DNA of 64,000 bases, taken from assembly GCF_038397775.1 (NCBI RefSeq), contig NZ_CP151650.1:2604001-2668000 (forward strand), read 5' to 3'. The DNA is from Pseudomonas sp. RC10. Lineage in GTDB: Bacteria > Pseudomonadota > Gammaproteobacteria > Pseudomonadales > Pseudomonadaceae. This document shows positions 8,938 through 18,415 of the stretch, piece by piece. The position numbers and the translations under genes are program-made. The notes under the pieces were generated by a model. That model did no database searches. It was not told where the DNA came from and saw only the letters and a list, made by a program, of their open reading frames with translations. The stretch's first letter is position 1. Every line of letters begins with the position of its first letter.

Positions 8938-9488
8938 AATCTTTTCCTTGATGGCCTCTTGAAGCGCCTCTACCAGGAGGCTGGCGTTAGCCTTTGGGTG
9001 GTGGTTATTGCCGAGTGCATCCAAATGCGTTCATCAGTATGACGCCGTTGGTACGTTTTTAATTCCCCAGGTTCATCTTCTTGTCATTGGCGGGGTTTCC
9101 CTGAGGCCAACTGGCACACGAATTTTTGCCTGCTTTGGTGCAGTAAGTCCCCTACAGATTGGCTATGACTTCCATAGCCAAATCCGGAGCGGCGCCTATT
9201 GCACACTCCTTTCGCATTTATTGCAAAGAACTCGTGCCGGGCGGCGATGAAATTTTTCACTGAATTGCCTGTGCGCGATCTCCTAGAGCAGTGTAGGAGA
9301 CTTCCGAATTGTGTGACGGCAAAGGGAGAACGCGTGGAAAGAAATAGTGTTATGCCCACCATTTGGGGGAATTGCACGTATAGGACGGCCTATGGAGGGC
9401 GCTCAAGCATCGGGAGGGATTCAGAAATGACATGCCCACCGCGAGGGTGGGCATGGGGTGTTGCGAAGCGTGTGCAGCGGTCAGCGGA
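8938..9488. other. Intergenic region between csrA and gntT
   Basis: About 550 bases without a recognisable gene. It holds the csrA leader and promoter (leftward) and the end of the gntT unit. A perfect 8-bp-arm hairpin, TGGCTATG-ACTTC-CATAGCCA, lies at 9160-9180, upstream of csrA. Short frames on both strands have no family resemblance. Confidence 0.45.
9432..9454 (-). terminator. Putative terminator of gntT
   Basis: The perfect 9-bp stem ATGCCCACC/GGTGGGCAT with a 5-base loop lies about 35 bases past the gntT stop. The T-run on the minus strand is weak (TCATTT). Confidence 0.55.
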
Positions 9489-10841
9489 TCAGACCACCAG
9501 CGACAACAGCATGATCAGGATGATGCCGACCACGGACAGGATGGTTTCCATCACGGTCCAGGTTTTCAGGGTCTCGACCACGGTCATGTTGAAGTACTGC
9601 TTCACCAGCCAGAAACCGGCGTCGTTCACGTGGGACAGGATCAGCGAGCCCGCGCCGGTGGCCAGCACCAGCAGCTCACGGTTGACGCCTGGCACCAGCG
9701 CCACGACCGGGGCAACGATACCGGCACCGGTGATGGTCGCCACGGTCGCGGAACCGGTGGCCACACGAATCACCGCGGCTACCAGCCACGCCAGCAGGAT
9801 CGGCGAGATCTGCGCCTGAACGGCCATATGACCGATCAGGTTGCCGACGCCGCTGTCCACCAGCATTTGCTTGAAGCCACCGCCCGCACCGACGATCAGC
9901 ACGATGGCCGCGACCGGCGCGAGGCTCTGGTCCAGCAGCTTGATGATCTGCTCGCGGCTGAAGCCACGGGCCGAACCGAAGGTGTAGAACGCCAGCAGCA
10001 GGGCGAAGAGCAGGGCGGCGATCGGGTGACCGATGAAGTCCATCCAGATGCGGAAGATGTGGCCGTTCGGCAGCGCCACGTCCGCGAAGGTCTTCAGCAG
10101 CATCAGGAACACCGGCAGCAGGATGGTCACCAGCGTGATGCCGAAGCTCGGCAGGTTCTCGTTGGTGGACTCCTTGGCGATCTGGTCCATCAGCTCCTTG
10201 TTGGGGTTGCCGGGGATGCGGTTGGCGATCCACTTGCCGAAAATCGGACCGGCAATGATTGCCGTTGGGAACGCCACGATCAGGCCGTAGAAAATGGTCT
10301 TGCCGATGTCAGCGTTGAAGATGCCGATGGCCAGCAACGGACCCGGGTGCGGGGGCACCAGGCCGTGAACGGCGGACAGACCGGCCAGCAGCGGGATGCC
10401 GATCTTGACGATGGACACGCCGCTGCGACGGGCAACGATGAACACCAACGGGATCAACAGCACGAAACCGATTTCGAAGAACAGCGGGATGCCGACGAGG
10501 AACGCCGAAAACATCATGGCCCAATGCACGCGATCCTTGCCGAAGCGGCGGATCAGGGTCTGGGCGATCTGGTCGGCACCGCCGGAGTCGGCCATCAACT
10601 TGCCGAGCATGGTGCCCAGGCCGAGGATGATACCGACGAAGCCCAGCACGCCGCCAAAACCGTCCTGGAACGATTTCATGACTTTGTCGACCGGCATCCC
10701 GGAGGTCAGACCGAGGAAACCGGCTGCAATGGTCAGTGCAATAAAAGGGTGGACTTTAAACTTGGTGATCAATAGCACGAGGCCAATGATGGTCACCAAC
10801 GCATCGACGAGTAGATACGTCTCTTGAGTCATACCGAACAT
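9489..10841 (-). CDS. gntT: GntP-family gluconate:H+ symporter
   Basis: The 450-residue protein is hydrophobic throughout, with about 12-14 membrane segments, and carries family hallmarks: GLVPPHPGPLLAIG, the glycine motif VGAGGGFKQMLVDSG and the late SHVNDAGFWLVKQYFNMT. It imports gluconate across the inner membrane. Next to gntK and gntR, gluconate is the likely substrate. GGAG lies nine bases before the ATG. A palindrome shared with two sites near gntK and gntR lies just upstream, so GntR repression is expected. A second GntP-family gene lies at about 32.4-33.7 kb. Confidence 0.92.
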   Translation of the reverse strand: MFGMTQETYLLVDALVTIIGLVLLITKFKVHPFIALTIAAGFLGLTSGMPVDKVMKSFQDGFGGVLGFVGIILGLGTMLGKLMADSGGADQIAQTLIRRFGKDRVHWAMMFSAFLVGIPLFFEIGFVLLIPLVFIVARRSGVSIVKIGIPLLAGLSAVHGLVPPHPGPLLAIGIFNADIGKTIFYGLIVAFPTAIIAGPIFGKWIANRIPGNPNKELMDQIAKESTNENLPSFGITLVTILLPVFLMLLKTFADVALPNGHIFRIWMDFIGHPIAALLFALLLAFYTFGSARGFSREQIIKLLDQSLAPVAAIVLIVGAGGGFKQMLVDSGVGNLIGHMAVQAQISPILLAWLVAAVIRVATGSATVATITGAGIVAPVVALVPGVNRELLVLATGAGSLILSHVNDAGFWLVKQYFNMTVVETLKTWTVMETILSVVGIILIMLLSLVV

Positions 10842-10917
10842 GGGGTGTCTCTCCGTTGTATTTTGTTTTTTTGGAGCTACTGCTCAACGCTGTTGTTCAC
10901 TGCCGTGTGTACTTGAA

Positions 10918-10933
10918 AAGACAGCGCTATCTT
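10918..10933. promoter_or_regulatory. GntR-type operator, site 1
   Basis: AAGACAGCGCTATCTT is a near-perfect palindrome between gntT and gntK, upstream of gntT. It matches two further sites in this cluster; the AGCGCT core is as I recall for GntR operators of P. aeruginosa. Confidence 0.72.
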
Positions 10934-10956
10934 TGTCGCTCACGCCTGATCCTGAA

Positions 10957-11511
10957 TCAGGAGCCGGTGAGAGCGTTGGCAGATGGGGTTTGCGAGGCTT
11001 TCCACCAATCGGCGGCTTCCACGCCAATGGTTTCGATCGATTTCGTCGCGTCCACCACCAACGTGCGGTCTTCACCGTACGGCGGTTCGAGAGTAGCGAA
11101 CTGGCTGTCCACCAGACTGGCAGGCATGAAATGCCCCGGACGGTGGGCGCAACGCTCGGTGGCGAGTTCTTTGGTCAGCTCAAGAAACACGAAGCCCAGG
11201 CCCGGCACGGCAGCGCGCAGGCGGTCTCGGTAAATCAGCTTGAGGGAGGAGCAGGTGAGAATCGGCTTTTCGCCGTTGCGCAGCGCGGCAGCGACTTCTT
11301 CACCCAAACGTGTGAGCCAGCCTGCGCGGTCTTCGTCATTGAGGGGATGGCCAGCGCTCATCTTCTCGATGTTCGCTTTGGGGTGAAAGGCGTCGCCTTC
11401 GATGAGGCGGCCACCGCTGTGTTTGGCGATTTCAGCACCCACGGCACTTTTGCCGCAGCCTGAAACGCCCATGATCACGAGGGCGGAGATAGCGTGTGGA
11501 GCAGTCGTCAT
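10957..11511 (-). CDS. gntK: Gluconokinase
   Basis: The 184-residue protein phosphorylates gluconate to 6-phosphogluconate, feeding the Entner-Doudoroff pathway. The P-loop GVSGCGKS lies near the N-terminus, followed by GDAFHPKANIEKMSAGHPLNDEDR, typical of the GntK family. The frame is open 19 codons upstream, but MTTAPHAISALVIMG is the expected start, with AGAGG just before it. It is codirectional with gntT, about 115 bases upstream, and a palindromic operator covers its 5' region. Confidence 0.93.
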   Translation of the reverse strand: MTTAPHAISALVIMGVSGCGKSAVGAEIAKHSGGRLIEGDAFHPKANIEKMSAGHPLNDEDRAGWLTRLGEEVAAALRNGEKPILTCSSLKLIYRDRLRAAVPGLGFVFLELTKELATERCAHRPGHFMPASLVDSQFATLEPPYGEDRTLVVDATKSIETIGVEAADWWKASQTPSANALTGS

Positions 11512-11526
11512 AAAAACCTCTTCCCG

Positions 11527-11542
11527 AAGACAGCGCTGTCTT
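11527..11542. promoter_or_regulatory. GntR-type operator, site 2
   Basis: AAGACAGCGCTGTCTT is a perfect 16-bp palindrome directly upstream of the gntK start, where a bound repressor would block transcription or initiation. Confidence 0.75.
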
Positions 11543-11667
11543 TGTCGGATGGTGTGCAAATCCGGCAAGATTGTTTCCGGGTGTAGTCATTGTTATGGGT
11601 ATCTCGCTTATCCATGAGATGCATAGGCTCCATTCGACGCATGGTCGAAGAAGTTGCGGGCCTCCGT

Positions 11668-11683
11668 GAGATAGCGCTACCTT
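11668..11683. promoter_or_regulatory. GntR-type operator, site 3
   Basis: GAGATAGCGCTACCTT keeps the AGCGCT core of the other two sites. It lies about 60 bases before gntR, suggesting that GntR represses itself. Confidence 0.68.
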
Positions 11684-11742
11684 AGAGCCCATCCGACACA
11701 ATCGCAACCCCTTCGCTTTCACTTCCAATCAGTTGGCAACGC

Positions 11743-12759
11743 ATGACACGCATTGGTTCCCGCTCCACCGGTCGTCCTACCTTGAATGAAGTCGCAAAAC
11801 TGGCCGCCGTCTCGCCCATTACGGCGTCCCGAGCCCTGCGCGGCGTGGCCACAGTCGCGCCAGAACTGGTGGAGAAGGTGCGGGCGGCTGCGCTGAGTCT
11901 AGGCTATGTCGCCAACCCTGCCGCCCGGGCGCTGGCGTCCTCGCAGAGTCAGTCGGTGGTGGTGCTGGTGCCGTCGCTGTCCAACCAGCTGTTCATCGAA
12001 ACCCTCGAAGCGATTCAGACCGTATTGCGCCCTCGCGGGCTTGAGGTGGTGATCGGCAACTATCACTACTCGCCGGTCGAAGAAGAGAACCTGCTGCGCA
12101 GTCATTTGGCGAATCGCCCAAGAGGCATTTTGCTGACCGGTTTTGACCGCAGCCAGGCGGCGCAGACTTTGTTGGCCACCAGCGGCGTGCCGTGCGTGCA
12201 CATGATGGAACTCGACCCTCAGCGCGGCGAGCCCTGCGTGGGGTTTTCGCAGCAGCAGGCGGGGGCCGAAGCGGCGCGGCATCTGTTGAGTCGCGGGCGT
12301 CGGCGGCTGGCGTATGTGTCGGCGCAACTGGACCCGCGAGTGATCCAGCGCGGCACCGGGTTTCGCGGGGCGCTGGAAGCGGAAGGGCTGTATGACGAGG
12401 CGTTGCAGTTTTCCACGCCGATGCCGTCATCGATCGGGTTGGGCGGGGAGATGTTCGCGCAATTGATGGAGGCGCACCCGGACGTTGACGGGATTTTCTT
12501 CTGTAACGACGACCTGGCCCAAGGCGCGACGCTGGAAGCGCTGCGTCGAGGCATCAAAATTCCTGAGCAAGTGTCGCTGATCGGCTTCAACGATTTGCCG
12601 GGGTCGGCGCACATGGTCCCGCGCCTGACCTCGATCCGCACCCCCCGCGAACAGGTCGGCCAGCGCGCCGCGCAATTGCTGCTCGGGCTGCTGGACGGCA
12701 ATGTGCAGGAAGAACAGGTGGATCTGGGATTTGAGCTGGTGGTGCGGGAAAGTACCTGA
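11743..12759 (+). CDS. gntR: LacI-family gluconate repressor GntR
   Basis: The 338-residue protein has a LacI-type helix-turn-helix (TLNEVAKLAAVSPITASRAL, about residues 13-32), the hinge-helix region ANPAARALASSQSQSV and a periplasmic-binding-protein-like sensor domain to the end. In pseudomonads this LacI-type GntR represses gluconate uptake and phosphorylation until gluconate or 6-phosphogluconate releases it. It is divergent from gntK, and three shared palindromes lie in and around the intergenic DNA. REP repeats follow it. Confidence 0.92.
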   Translation: MTRIGSRSTGRPTLNEVAKLAAVSPITASRALRGVATVAPELVEKVRAAALSLGYVANPAARALASSQSQSVVVLVPSLSNQLFIETLEAIQTVLRPRGLEVVIGNYHYSPVEEENLLRSHLANRPRGILLTGFDRSQAAQTLLATSGVPCVHMMELDPQRGEPCVGFSQQQAGAEAARHLLSRGRRRLAYVSAQLDPRVIQRGTGFRGALEAEGLYDEALQFSTPMPSSIGLGGEMFAQLMEAHPDVDGIFFCNDDLAQGATLEALRRGIKIPEQVSLIGFNDLPGSAHMVPRLTSIRTPREQVGQRAAQLLLGLLDGNVQEEQVDLGFELVVREST

Positions 12760-12783
12760 TCGCAGCCGGTCACTGAACGATCT

Positions 12784-13200
12784 GGAGAAGCGAATTCATT
12801 CGCGAAACGGTGTCGCAGACGACACATGTGCATCGAGTGTACGAGCCTTTCGCGAATGAATTCGCTCCTACAGTGGAGTCGCGTTTTACTCACGAACGAT
12901 GATGTGCTCGTCCCTATGCAGAGCGTGGGCACGATCAACCTGTGGGAGCGAATTCATTCGCGAGACGGCACCACTGACGACACATGTGCACCGAGTGTAC
13001 GAGCCTTTCGCGAATGGATTCGCTCCTACAGTGGAGTCGCGTTTTACTCACGAACGATGATGTGCTCGTCCCTATGCAGAGCGTGGGCACGATCAACCTG
13101 TGGGAGCGAATTCATTCGCGAGACGGCACCACTGACGACACATGTGCATCGAGTGTACGAGCCTTTCACGAATAAATTCGTTCCTACAGTAGAACCGCGT
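12784..13200. repeat. Triple tandem array of family A REP pairs, 158-bp period
   Basis: Three REP pairs (GAGCGAATTCATTCGCGA facing TCGCGAATGAATTCGCTC, with variants) stand in direct repeat. The spacers between copies are near identical, for example GAGCGTGGGCACGATCAACC starting at 12921 and again at 13079, a period of 158. The third copy has drifted (TTTCACGAATAAATTCG). It fills the gap between convergent gntR and glcB and may act as a transcript end. Confidence 0.85.
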
Positions 13201-13215
13201 TTCAGCCGTTGAGAA

Positions 13216-15393
13216 TCACTCTTCCTTCTTGAACGCCAACCGGAATTCGTGCAGAAGCGGTTCGGTGTACCCGCTCGGTTGCGTGCAGCCTTTGAACACC
13301 AGTGCGCACGCCGCCTGGAACGCCACCGACTTCTCGAAATTCTCGGTCATCGGCTTGTAGGCCCGGTCCCCGGCGTTCTGTTTGTCCACGACCTTGGCCA
13401 TGCGCTTGAGGGTTTCCATCGCCTCATGCTCATGAATCACGCCGTGGCGCAGCCAGTTGGCAATGTGCTGGCTGGAAATGCGCAACGTGGCGCGGTCTTC
13501 CATCAGGCCGACGTTGTGAATGTCCGGCACCTTCGAACAGCCCACGCCTTGTTCGACCCAGCGCACCACGTAGCCCAGCAGGCCTTGAGCGTTGTTTTCG
13601 ACTTCCTGCTGAATCTGCTCGGGTGTCCATTTCGGATCGGCAGCGACCGGAATGTTCAGCAAGTCCAGGAGGATCTGTTCGCTCTCGCTGTCCAGATCGA
13701 TGTTCTCCAGCGTCTGCTGCACGGCCTTCACATCGACCTTGTGGTAGTGCAACGCATGAAGGGTCGCCGCCGTCGGCGAAGGCACCCACGCAGTCGTCGC
13801 ACCAGCCTGCGGATGGCCGATTTTCTGTTCCAGCATGTCGGCCATCAGGTCCGGCATCGCCCACATGCCCTTGCCGATCTGCGCACGACCGCGCAAACCG
13901 CAGGCCAGCCCGACCAGCACATTGTTGCGTTCGTAGGCCTTGATCCACGGGGTGGCTTTCATGTCGCCCTTGCGCAGCATCGGCCCGGCTTCCATCGAGG
14001 TGTGCATCTCATCGCCGGTGCGGTCCAGGAAGCCGGTGTTGATGAACGCGACCCTGGCCGAGGCCGCGTTGATGCAGGCCTTGAGGTTCACGCTGGTGCG
14101 CCGTTCTTCGTCCATGATCCCCATTTTCAGGGTGTTGCGCGGGACCTTCAGCACGTCTTCGATGCGCCCGAACAACTGATCGGCGAACGCCACTTCCGCC
14201 GGGCCGTGCATCTTCGGTTTGACGATGTATACGCTGCCGGTCCGCGAGTTGGTGCGGTCGTGGAGGTCGTGCAGGGCGATCAGGCTGGTGATCACGCCGT
14301 CGAGAATGCCTTCGGGAATTTCTTTGTTGCCGTCGTACAGGATCGCGGGGTTGGTCATCAAGTGGCCGACGTTGCGAATGAACAGCAGCGAGCGCCCGTG
14401 CAAGGTCAGCCGACCGCCGTCCGCGCCCACGTATTCGCGGTCAGGGTTCAGGCGGCGAATGATTGTCTTGCCACCCTTGACCAATTCTTCGGTCAGGTCG
14501 CCTTTCATCAGGCCCAGCCAGTTGCGGTAGATCACCAGCTTGTCGTCGGCATCGACAGCCGCCACCGAGTCTTCGCAATCGATAATGGTCGACAGTGCGG
14601 CTTCCAGCAGCAGGTCTTTGATGCCTGCCGGATCGGAGCTGCCGATAGGGCTGGTAGGGTCGAGTTGGATTTCGATGTGCAGGCCGTGGTTCTTCAGCAG
14701 AATCGCCGTGGGCTGTGCGAGATCGCCCTGATAGCCGACGTATTTTTCCGGTTGTGCAAGCGGCGACTGGCTGCCGTCGGTGAGGGACACGATGAGCGTG
14801 CCGCTGTCCACGGCGTAGGCTTTGGCGTCCACGTGGGAACCGGAGGCGAGCGGGGCGGCCTCGTCAAGCAGCGCGCGAGCGAACGCGATCACCTTGGCGC
14901 CCCGCAGCGGGTTGTAACCGGCCTTGATCTCGGCGCCATTGGCGCTGGAAATGGCGTCGGTGCCGTACAGCGCGTCGTACAAAGAACCCCAGCGAGCGTT
15001 GGCGGCGTTGAGGGCATAACGGGCGTTGGCGGCGGGCACCACCAGTTGTGGACCGGCTTGCTCGCTGACCTCGATGTCGACCTTGCTGGTGGTCGCCTGG
15101 ACGGTACCGGGCACCGGTTGCAGGTAGCCAATGGAATCGAGAAAGGCAATGTACGCGGGCATGTCAGTGACCGGGCCCGGGTTGGATTTGTGCCACTTGT
15201 CGAGCTGGGTCTGCAAGCGATCACGCTCGGCCAGCAGCTCGCGGTTGATCGGCGCCAGGTCGTGGACCAGCGAATCGAAATCGGCCCAGAACACCTCCGG
15301 GCTCAACCCTGTTCCGGGAAGCACGTCCTCGTCGACAAAGCGTTTCAGATTAGCGGCCACCTTGAGGTTGTGGCTGTTGACGAATTCGGTCAT
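13216..15393 (-). CDS. glcB: Malate synthase G
   Basis: The 725-residue protein has the usual length of malate synthase G, which condenses glyoxylate with acetyl-CoA to give malate. Family landmarks include [15 protein letters not shown], the [13 protein letters not shown] block and [18 protein letters not shown]. The substrate and Mg site residues lie in the TIM barrel between about residues 250 and 480. GAGG precedes the ATG. It lies downstream of glcG and glcDEF on the same strand, so glycolate-derived glyoxylate is channelled to the TCA cycle. A repeat element separates it from glcG. Confidence 0.96.
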   Translation of the reverse strand: MTEFVNSHNLKVAANLKRFVDEDVLPGTGLSPEVFWADFDSLVHDLAPINRELLAERDRLQTQLDKWHKSNPGPVTDMPAYIAFLDSIGYLQPVPGTVQATTSKVDIEVSEQAGPQLVVPAANARYALNAANARWGSLYDALYGTDAISSANGAEIKAGYNPLRGAKVIAFARALLDEAAPLASGSHVDAKAYAVDSGTLIVSLTDGSQSPLAQPEKYVGYQGDLAQPTAILLKNHGLHIEIQLDPTSPIGSSDPAGIKDLLLEAALSTIIDCEDSVAAVDADDKLVIYRNWLGLMKGDLTEELVKGGKTIIRRLNPDREYVGADGGRLTLHGRSLLFIRNVGHLMTNPAILYDGNKEIPEGILDGVITSLIALHDLHDRTNSRTGSVYIVKPKMHGPAEVAFADQLFGRIEDVLKVPRNTLKMGIMDEERRTSVNLKACINAASARVAFINTGFLDRTGDEMHTSMEAGPMLRKGDMKATPWIKAYERNNVLVGLACGLRGRAQIGKGMWAMPDLMADMLEQKIGHPQAGATTAWVPSPTAATLHALHYHKVDVKAVQQTLENIDLDSESEQILLDLLNIPVAADPKWTPEQIQQEVENNAQGLLGYVVRWVEQGVGCSKVPDIHNVGLMEDRATLRISSQHIANWLRHGVIHEHEAMETLKRMAKVVDKQNAGDRAYKPMTENFEKSVAFQAACALVFKGCTQPSGYTEPLLHEFRLAFKKEE

Positions 15394-15473
15394 CTCGGGG
15401 TCCTCGTTAAAAAATACTGAATGAAACTACGCAGTTTTGTCTCTGCCCGACGGACGTGATTCTGGCCGAAGGC

Positions 15474-15605
15474 CGTGGGAGTTGGCTTGCCTACGATCTG
15501 GCGCGAAGCGGCAGCAAATCCTGCAAACTCGGTTGTGCCAGGCACACCGCATACACCGGTTTTACTGCCAGTTCCTGGCAGATCGCAGGCAAGCCAGCTC
15601 CTACG
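15474..15605. repeat. REP pair, family B
   Basis: GTGGGAGTTGGCTTGCCTAC faces GCAGGCAAGCCAGCTCCTAC across about 80 bases, between glcG and glcB. Its core differs from family A and recurs at about 44.4 kb. Confidence 0.7.
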
Positions 15606-15638
15606 CCCTCCGGGCAAAATCAAAAGCGTGGCAGCTAC

Positions 15639-16046
15639 TTAATCTGCGTTCACAGTCGCCACGCCAGCCTTGGCCACTTGCGCGTCCTGATCGGCCTTTA
15701 CCCCTGACACGCCCACCGCGCCGATGGTCTCGCCACCGACAATCACCGGCACGCCACCTTCCAGCGACGTCAGCAAAGGCGCCGTCACGAACGCGGTGCG
15801 CCCGCCATTGACCATTTCTTCATAGCCCTTGGACTCGCGACGACCCAGTGCCGAAGTGCGGGCTTTTTCGATGGCGATGTAGCCGCCGATCGGCGCGCAG
15901 CCGTCCAGGCGTTCGAAGCCCAGCAGGTGGCCGCCGTCATCGGTCACGGCAATCGACACCGCCCATCCATTGGCCTGCGCCTCGGCACGGGCAGCAGCGA
16001 GGATCTGGGTGACTTCGGTCTGGGTCAATACGGCTTTGGTTTTCAT
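15639..16046 (-). CDS. glcG: GlcG/HbpS-family protein
   Basis: The 135-residue protein has the GlcG/HbpS domain across its length: ILAAARAEAQANGWAVSIAV, then DDGGHLLGFERLDG and the C-terminal GGVPVIVGGETIGAVGVSG. GlcG is encoded in glycolate oxidase operons, and its exact role is unclear; HbpS relatives bind haem. AAGGAG stands before the chosen ATG, eleven codons inside the longest frame. It follows glcF by 45 bases and is probably cotranscribed with glcDEF. Confidence 0.9.
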   Translation of the reverse strand: MKTKAVLTQTEVTQILAAARAEAQANGWAVSIAVTDDGGHLLGFERLDGCAPIGGYIAIEKARTSALGRRESKGYEEMVNGGRTAFVTAPLLTSLEGGVPVIVGGETIGAVGVSGVKADQDAQVAKAGVATVNAD

Positions 16047-16091
16047 GCAGCGCTCCTTAGGGGTGTGGTCAGTGTGCAAGACGGCCCGTGA

Positions 16092-17315
16092 TCAACTGGG
16101 ATGCAAGGCGTCTTCGATAAGTTCGATCCAGTGTTTGACCGGGGTGCGCCCGGTACTGGCCAAATGGGTCTGGCAACCGATGTTGGCGGTCGCGATGACC
16201 TCCGGGTTGCCGCTTTCCAGCGCATTCATTTTGTTGTCGCGCAGCTGCTTCGAGAGCACCGGCTGGGTGATCGAATAGGTGCCCGCCGAGCCACAGCATA
16301 GGTGACTGTCCGGCACGGCGGTCAGGTTGAAGCCCAGCCGCGTCAGGACCGACTCCACCGCGCCGCCCAATTTCTGCGCGTGTTGCAGCGTGCAAGGGCA
16401 GTGGAACGCCAGCTTGACACTGGTGCACGCGCCGAGTTTTTCCAGCGGCTCGGCGCGCATCACTTCCACCAGGTCTTTGGTCAGCGCGCTGACTTTCGCC
16501 GCCTTGTCGGCATAGGCGGGGTCGTCCCGCAACATGTGCCCGTAATCCTTGACGAACGCCCCGCAACCGCTGGCCGTTTGCACGATGGCTTCGGCCCCGG
16601 CCTGCACGCTCGGCCACCACGCGTCGATGTTGCGACGGGCGCGTTCCAGGCCTTGCGCCTGAGCGTTCAAGTGATAATCCACCGCGCCACAGCATCCGGC
16701 CTGGGCGATGGATTTGACGCTGATGCCCAGTCGATCCAGCACCCGCGCCGTCGCCGCATTGGTGTTCGGCGACAGGCCTGGCTGCACACAGCCTTCGAGG
16801 ATCAACACCTGACGGGCGTGCTGCTGGGTGGGACGCGCCTTGGCCGGACGAATCTGGCCCGGAAGCTTGTCCTTCAACGCGCCGGGCAGCAGCGGCCGAA
16901 ACGCGTTGCCCATCTGGGTCAAGGATTTGAACAGCCCGGCGTTCGGCACCACGGCACGCAGGCTTTCCCGCATCACGCGCTGACTCATCGGACGCGGCAC
17001 GGCGGCATCGACCACCGCCCGGCCAATGTCCAGCAGGTTGTGGTAATTCACCCCGGACGGGCAGGTGGTTTCGCAGTTGCGGCAGGACAGGCAGCGGTCG
17101 AGGTGCAGCTGGGTTTTCTCGGTGACTTCCTTGCCTTCCAGCACCTGCTTGATCAGGTAAATCCGGCCACGGGGGCCGTCCAGCTCGTCGCCCAGCAATT
17201 GATAGGTCGGGCACGTGGCGTTGCAGAAACCGCAGTGCACGCAACTGCGCAGAATGCTTTCTGCTTCTTCGGCGCGGGGCAGGCTTTTCGCGTGTTCACT
17301 CAGGGTGGTCTGCAT
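16092..17315 (-). CDS. glcF: Glycolate oxidase iron-sulfur subunit
   Basis: The 407-residue protein is the Fe-S subunit of membrane-associated glycolate dehydrogenase, which passes electrons from glycolate oxidation to the quinone pool. Two ferredoxin-type clusters are seen near the N-terminus: CVHCGFCNATCP and CLSCRNCETTCP. Two CCG-type domains follow (AQAGCCGAVDYH and DSHLCCGSAGTY). The frame is open far upstream, but MQTTLSEHAKSLPRAEEAES is the family start; it begins two bases past the glcE stop with GGAG just upstream, consistent with coupled translation. Confidence 0.95.
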   Translation of the reverse strand: MQTTLSEHAKSLPRAEEAESILRSCVHCGFCNATCPTYQLLGDELDGPRGRIYLIKQVLEGKEVTEKTQLHLDRCLSCRNCETTCPSGVNYHNLLDIGRAVVDAAVPRPMSQRVMRESLRAVVPNAGLFKSLTQMGNAFRPLLPGALKDKLPGQIRPAKARPTQQHARQVLILEGCVQPGLSPNTNAATARVLDRLGISVKSIAQAGCCGAVDYHLNAQAQGLERARRNIDAWWPSVQAGAEAIVQTASGCGAFVKDYGHMLRDDPAYADKAAKVSALTKDLVEVMRAEPLEKLGACTSVKLAFHCPCTLQHAQKLGGAVESVLTRLGFNLTAVPDSHLCCGSAGTYSITQPVLSKQLRDNKMNALESGNPEVIATANIGCQTHLASTGRTPVKHWIELIEDALHPS

Positions 17316-17317
17316 GG

Positions 17318-18415
17318 TCAGATCTCCGCGTACATTCGGCCCGGATTGAAGATTCCGTGCGGATCGAGTTGCGCTTTGAGCTGGCGGTGATAGCGCAAAA
17401 GTGGCTCCGCCAACGGCTGAAACGGGCTGTCGTCCAGACCGTGGCTGTAACAGGTGGCGTGGCCGCCGACGGCGGTAACGAGGGCGCGGATTTCGCTGCC
17501 CGCGGCGTCGCTTTTCAGCCAGCGTTGCGCGCCGCCCCAGTCGATCAGTTGATCCCCTGGCAGGTCCAGCACCCCGGTGTTCGTCGGCAACGACAGGCGC
17601 CACAGGGGGCGGCCATCGGTGAAGAAATCCAGCCGATGTTCGTTCAGCGCGCCCCAATACGCAGGGTCGATGGACTCGCCACCGAGACGGTCGTGGGCGG
17701 CGGCCACCGAGCCTTCACCACCTTCCAGACGCAATCGCAGCACGCGCCCGTCATGGCACGCCGCGCTGATCGGCAGCGGTTGCTGACCCCATTCTGCCAG
17801 GCGGGCGAGGGCGTGAACGCTGTCCATTTCCAGCGCGAGGCTGGTGCACAGCCGAGGCTTGGGCAGGACTTTCAGCGAAACCTCGGTGATCACCCCAAGG
17901 CAGCCGAAACTGCCCGCCATCAGGCGCGACAAGTCGTAGCCCGCGACGTTTTTCATCACTTCGCCGCCGAATTTCAGATGCTTGCCCAGGCCAGTGATGA
18001 CGCGAGTCCCGAGAACGAAATCCCGCACCGAACCGGACCAGGGCCGACGCGGCCCCGACAGCCCGGCTGCAATCATCCCGCCCACCGTCGCGTCGGTCAC
18101 GCCGCCGTCGCTGTAGGTCGGTGGCTCACACGGCAGCATCTGGCCCGCCGCCTCAAGCGCGGCATTCAACTCACTGAGCGTGGTTCCGGCGCGGGCGGTG
18201 ATCACGAGTTCAGTCGGGTCATACGTCACGATGCCGCGATGAATGCGGGTGTCGAGCACTTCACCCGCCACTTCGCGACCGAGAAACGCCTTGCTGTTGG
18301 CGCCCTGAATGCGCAGTGGCAGCCCCACTTGAATGGCCTGATTGACCTGTTCCAGCAGCACGTCGCTGGCGTCGCGGTCCGACGCGCTGAGGTTCAATTG
18401 ACGTTCGGCACCCAT
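17318..18415 (-). CDS. glcE: Glycolate oxidase FAD-binding subunit
   Basis: The 365-residue protein is the second flavin subunit of glycolate oxidase. It has a PCMH-type FAD domain: PLRIQGANSKAFLG near residue 35, TVGGMIAAGLSGPRRPWSG near 110-130 and VMKNVAGYDLSRLMAGSFGCLGVITEV near 155-180. The C-terminus ends DPHGIFNPGRMY, typical of the family. Its ATG overlaps the glcD stop by one base, so the two are translationally coupled. Confidence 0.95.
   Translation of the reverse strand: MGAERQLNLSASDRDASDVLLEQVNQAIQVGLPLRIQGANSKAFLGREVAGEVLDTRIHRGIVTYDPTELVITARAGTTLSELNAALEAAGQMLPCEPPTYSDGGVTDATVGGMIAAGLSGPRRPWSGSVRDFVLGTRVITGLGKHLKFGGEVMKNVAGYDLSRLMAGSFGCLGVITEVSLKVLPKPRLCTSLALEMDSVHALARLAEWGQQPLPISAACHDGRVLRLRLEGGEGSVAAAHDRLGGESIDPAYWGALNEHRLDFFTDGRPLWRLSLPTNTGVLDLPGDQLIDWGGAQRWLKSDAAGSEIRALVTAVGGHATCYSHGLDDSPFQPLAEPLLRYHRQLKAQLDPHGIFNPGRMYAEI

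Noticed and set aside
9432..10775. A 447-codon open frame on the plus strand
   Set aside because: Antisense to gntT; the translation is a run of H, Q, D and R typical of reverse frames of membrane proteins.
12826..13212. Open frame with repeated peptides between gntR and glcB
   Set aside because: A by-product of the tandem REP array.
13249..15420. A 723-codon open frame on the plus strand
   Set aside because: Antisense shadow of glcB, which carries all malate synthase G motifs.
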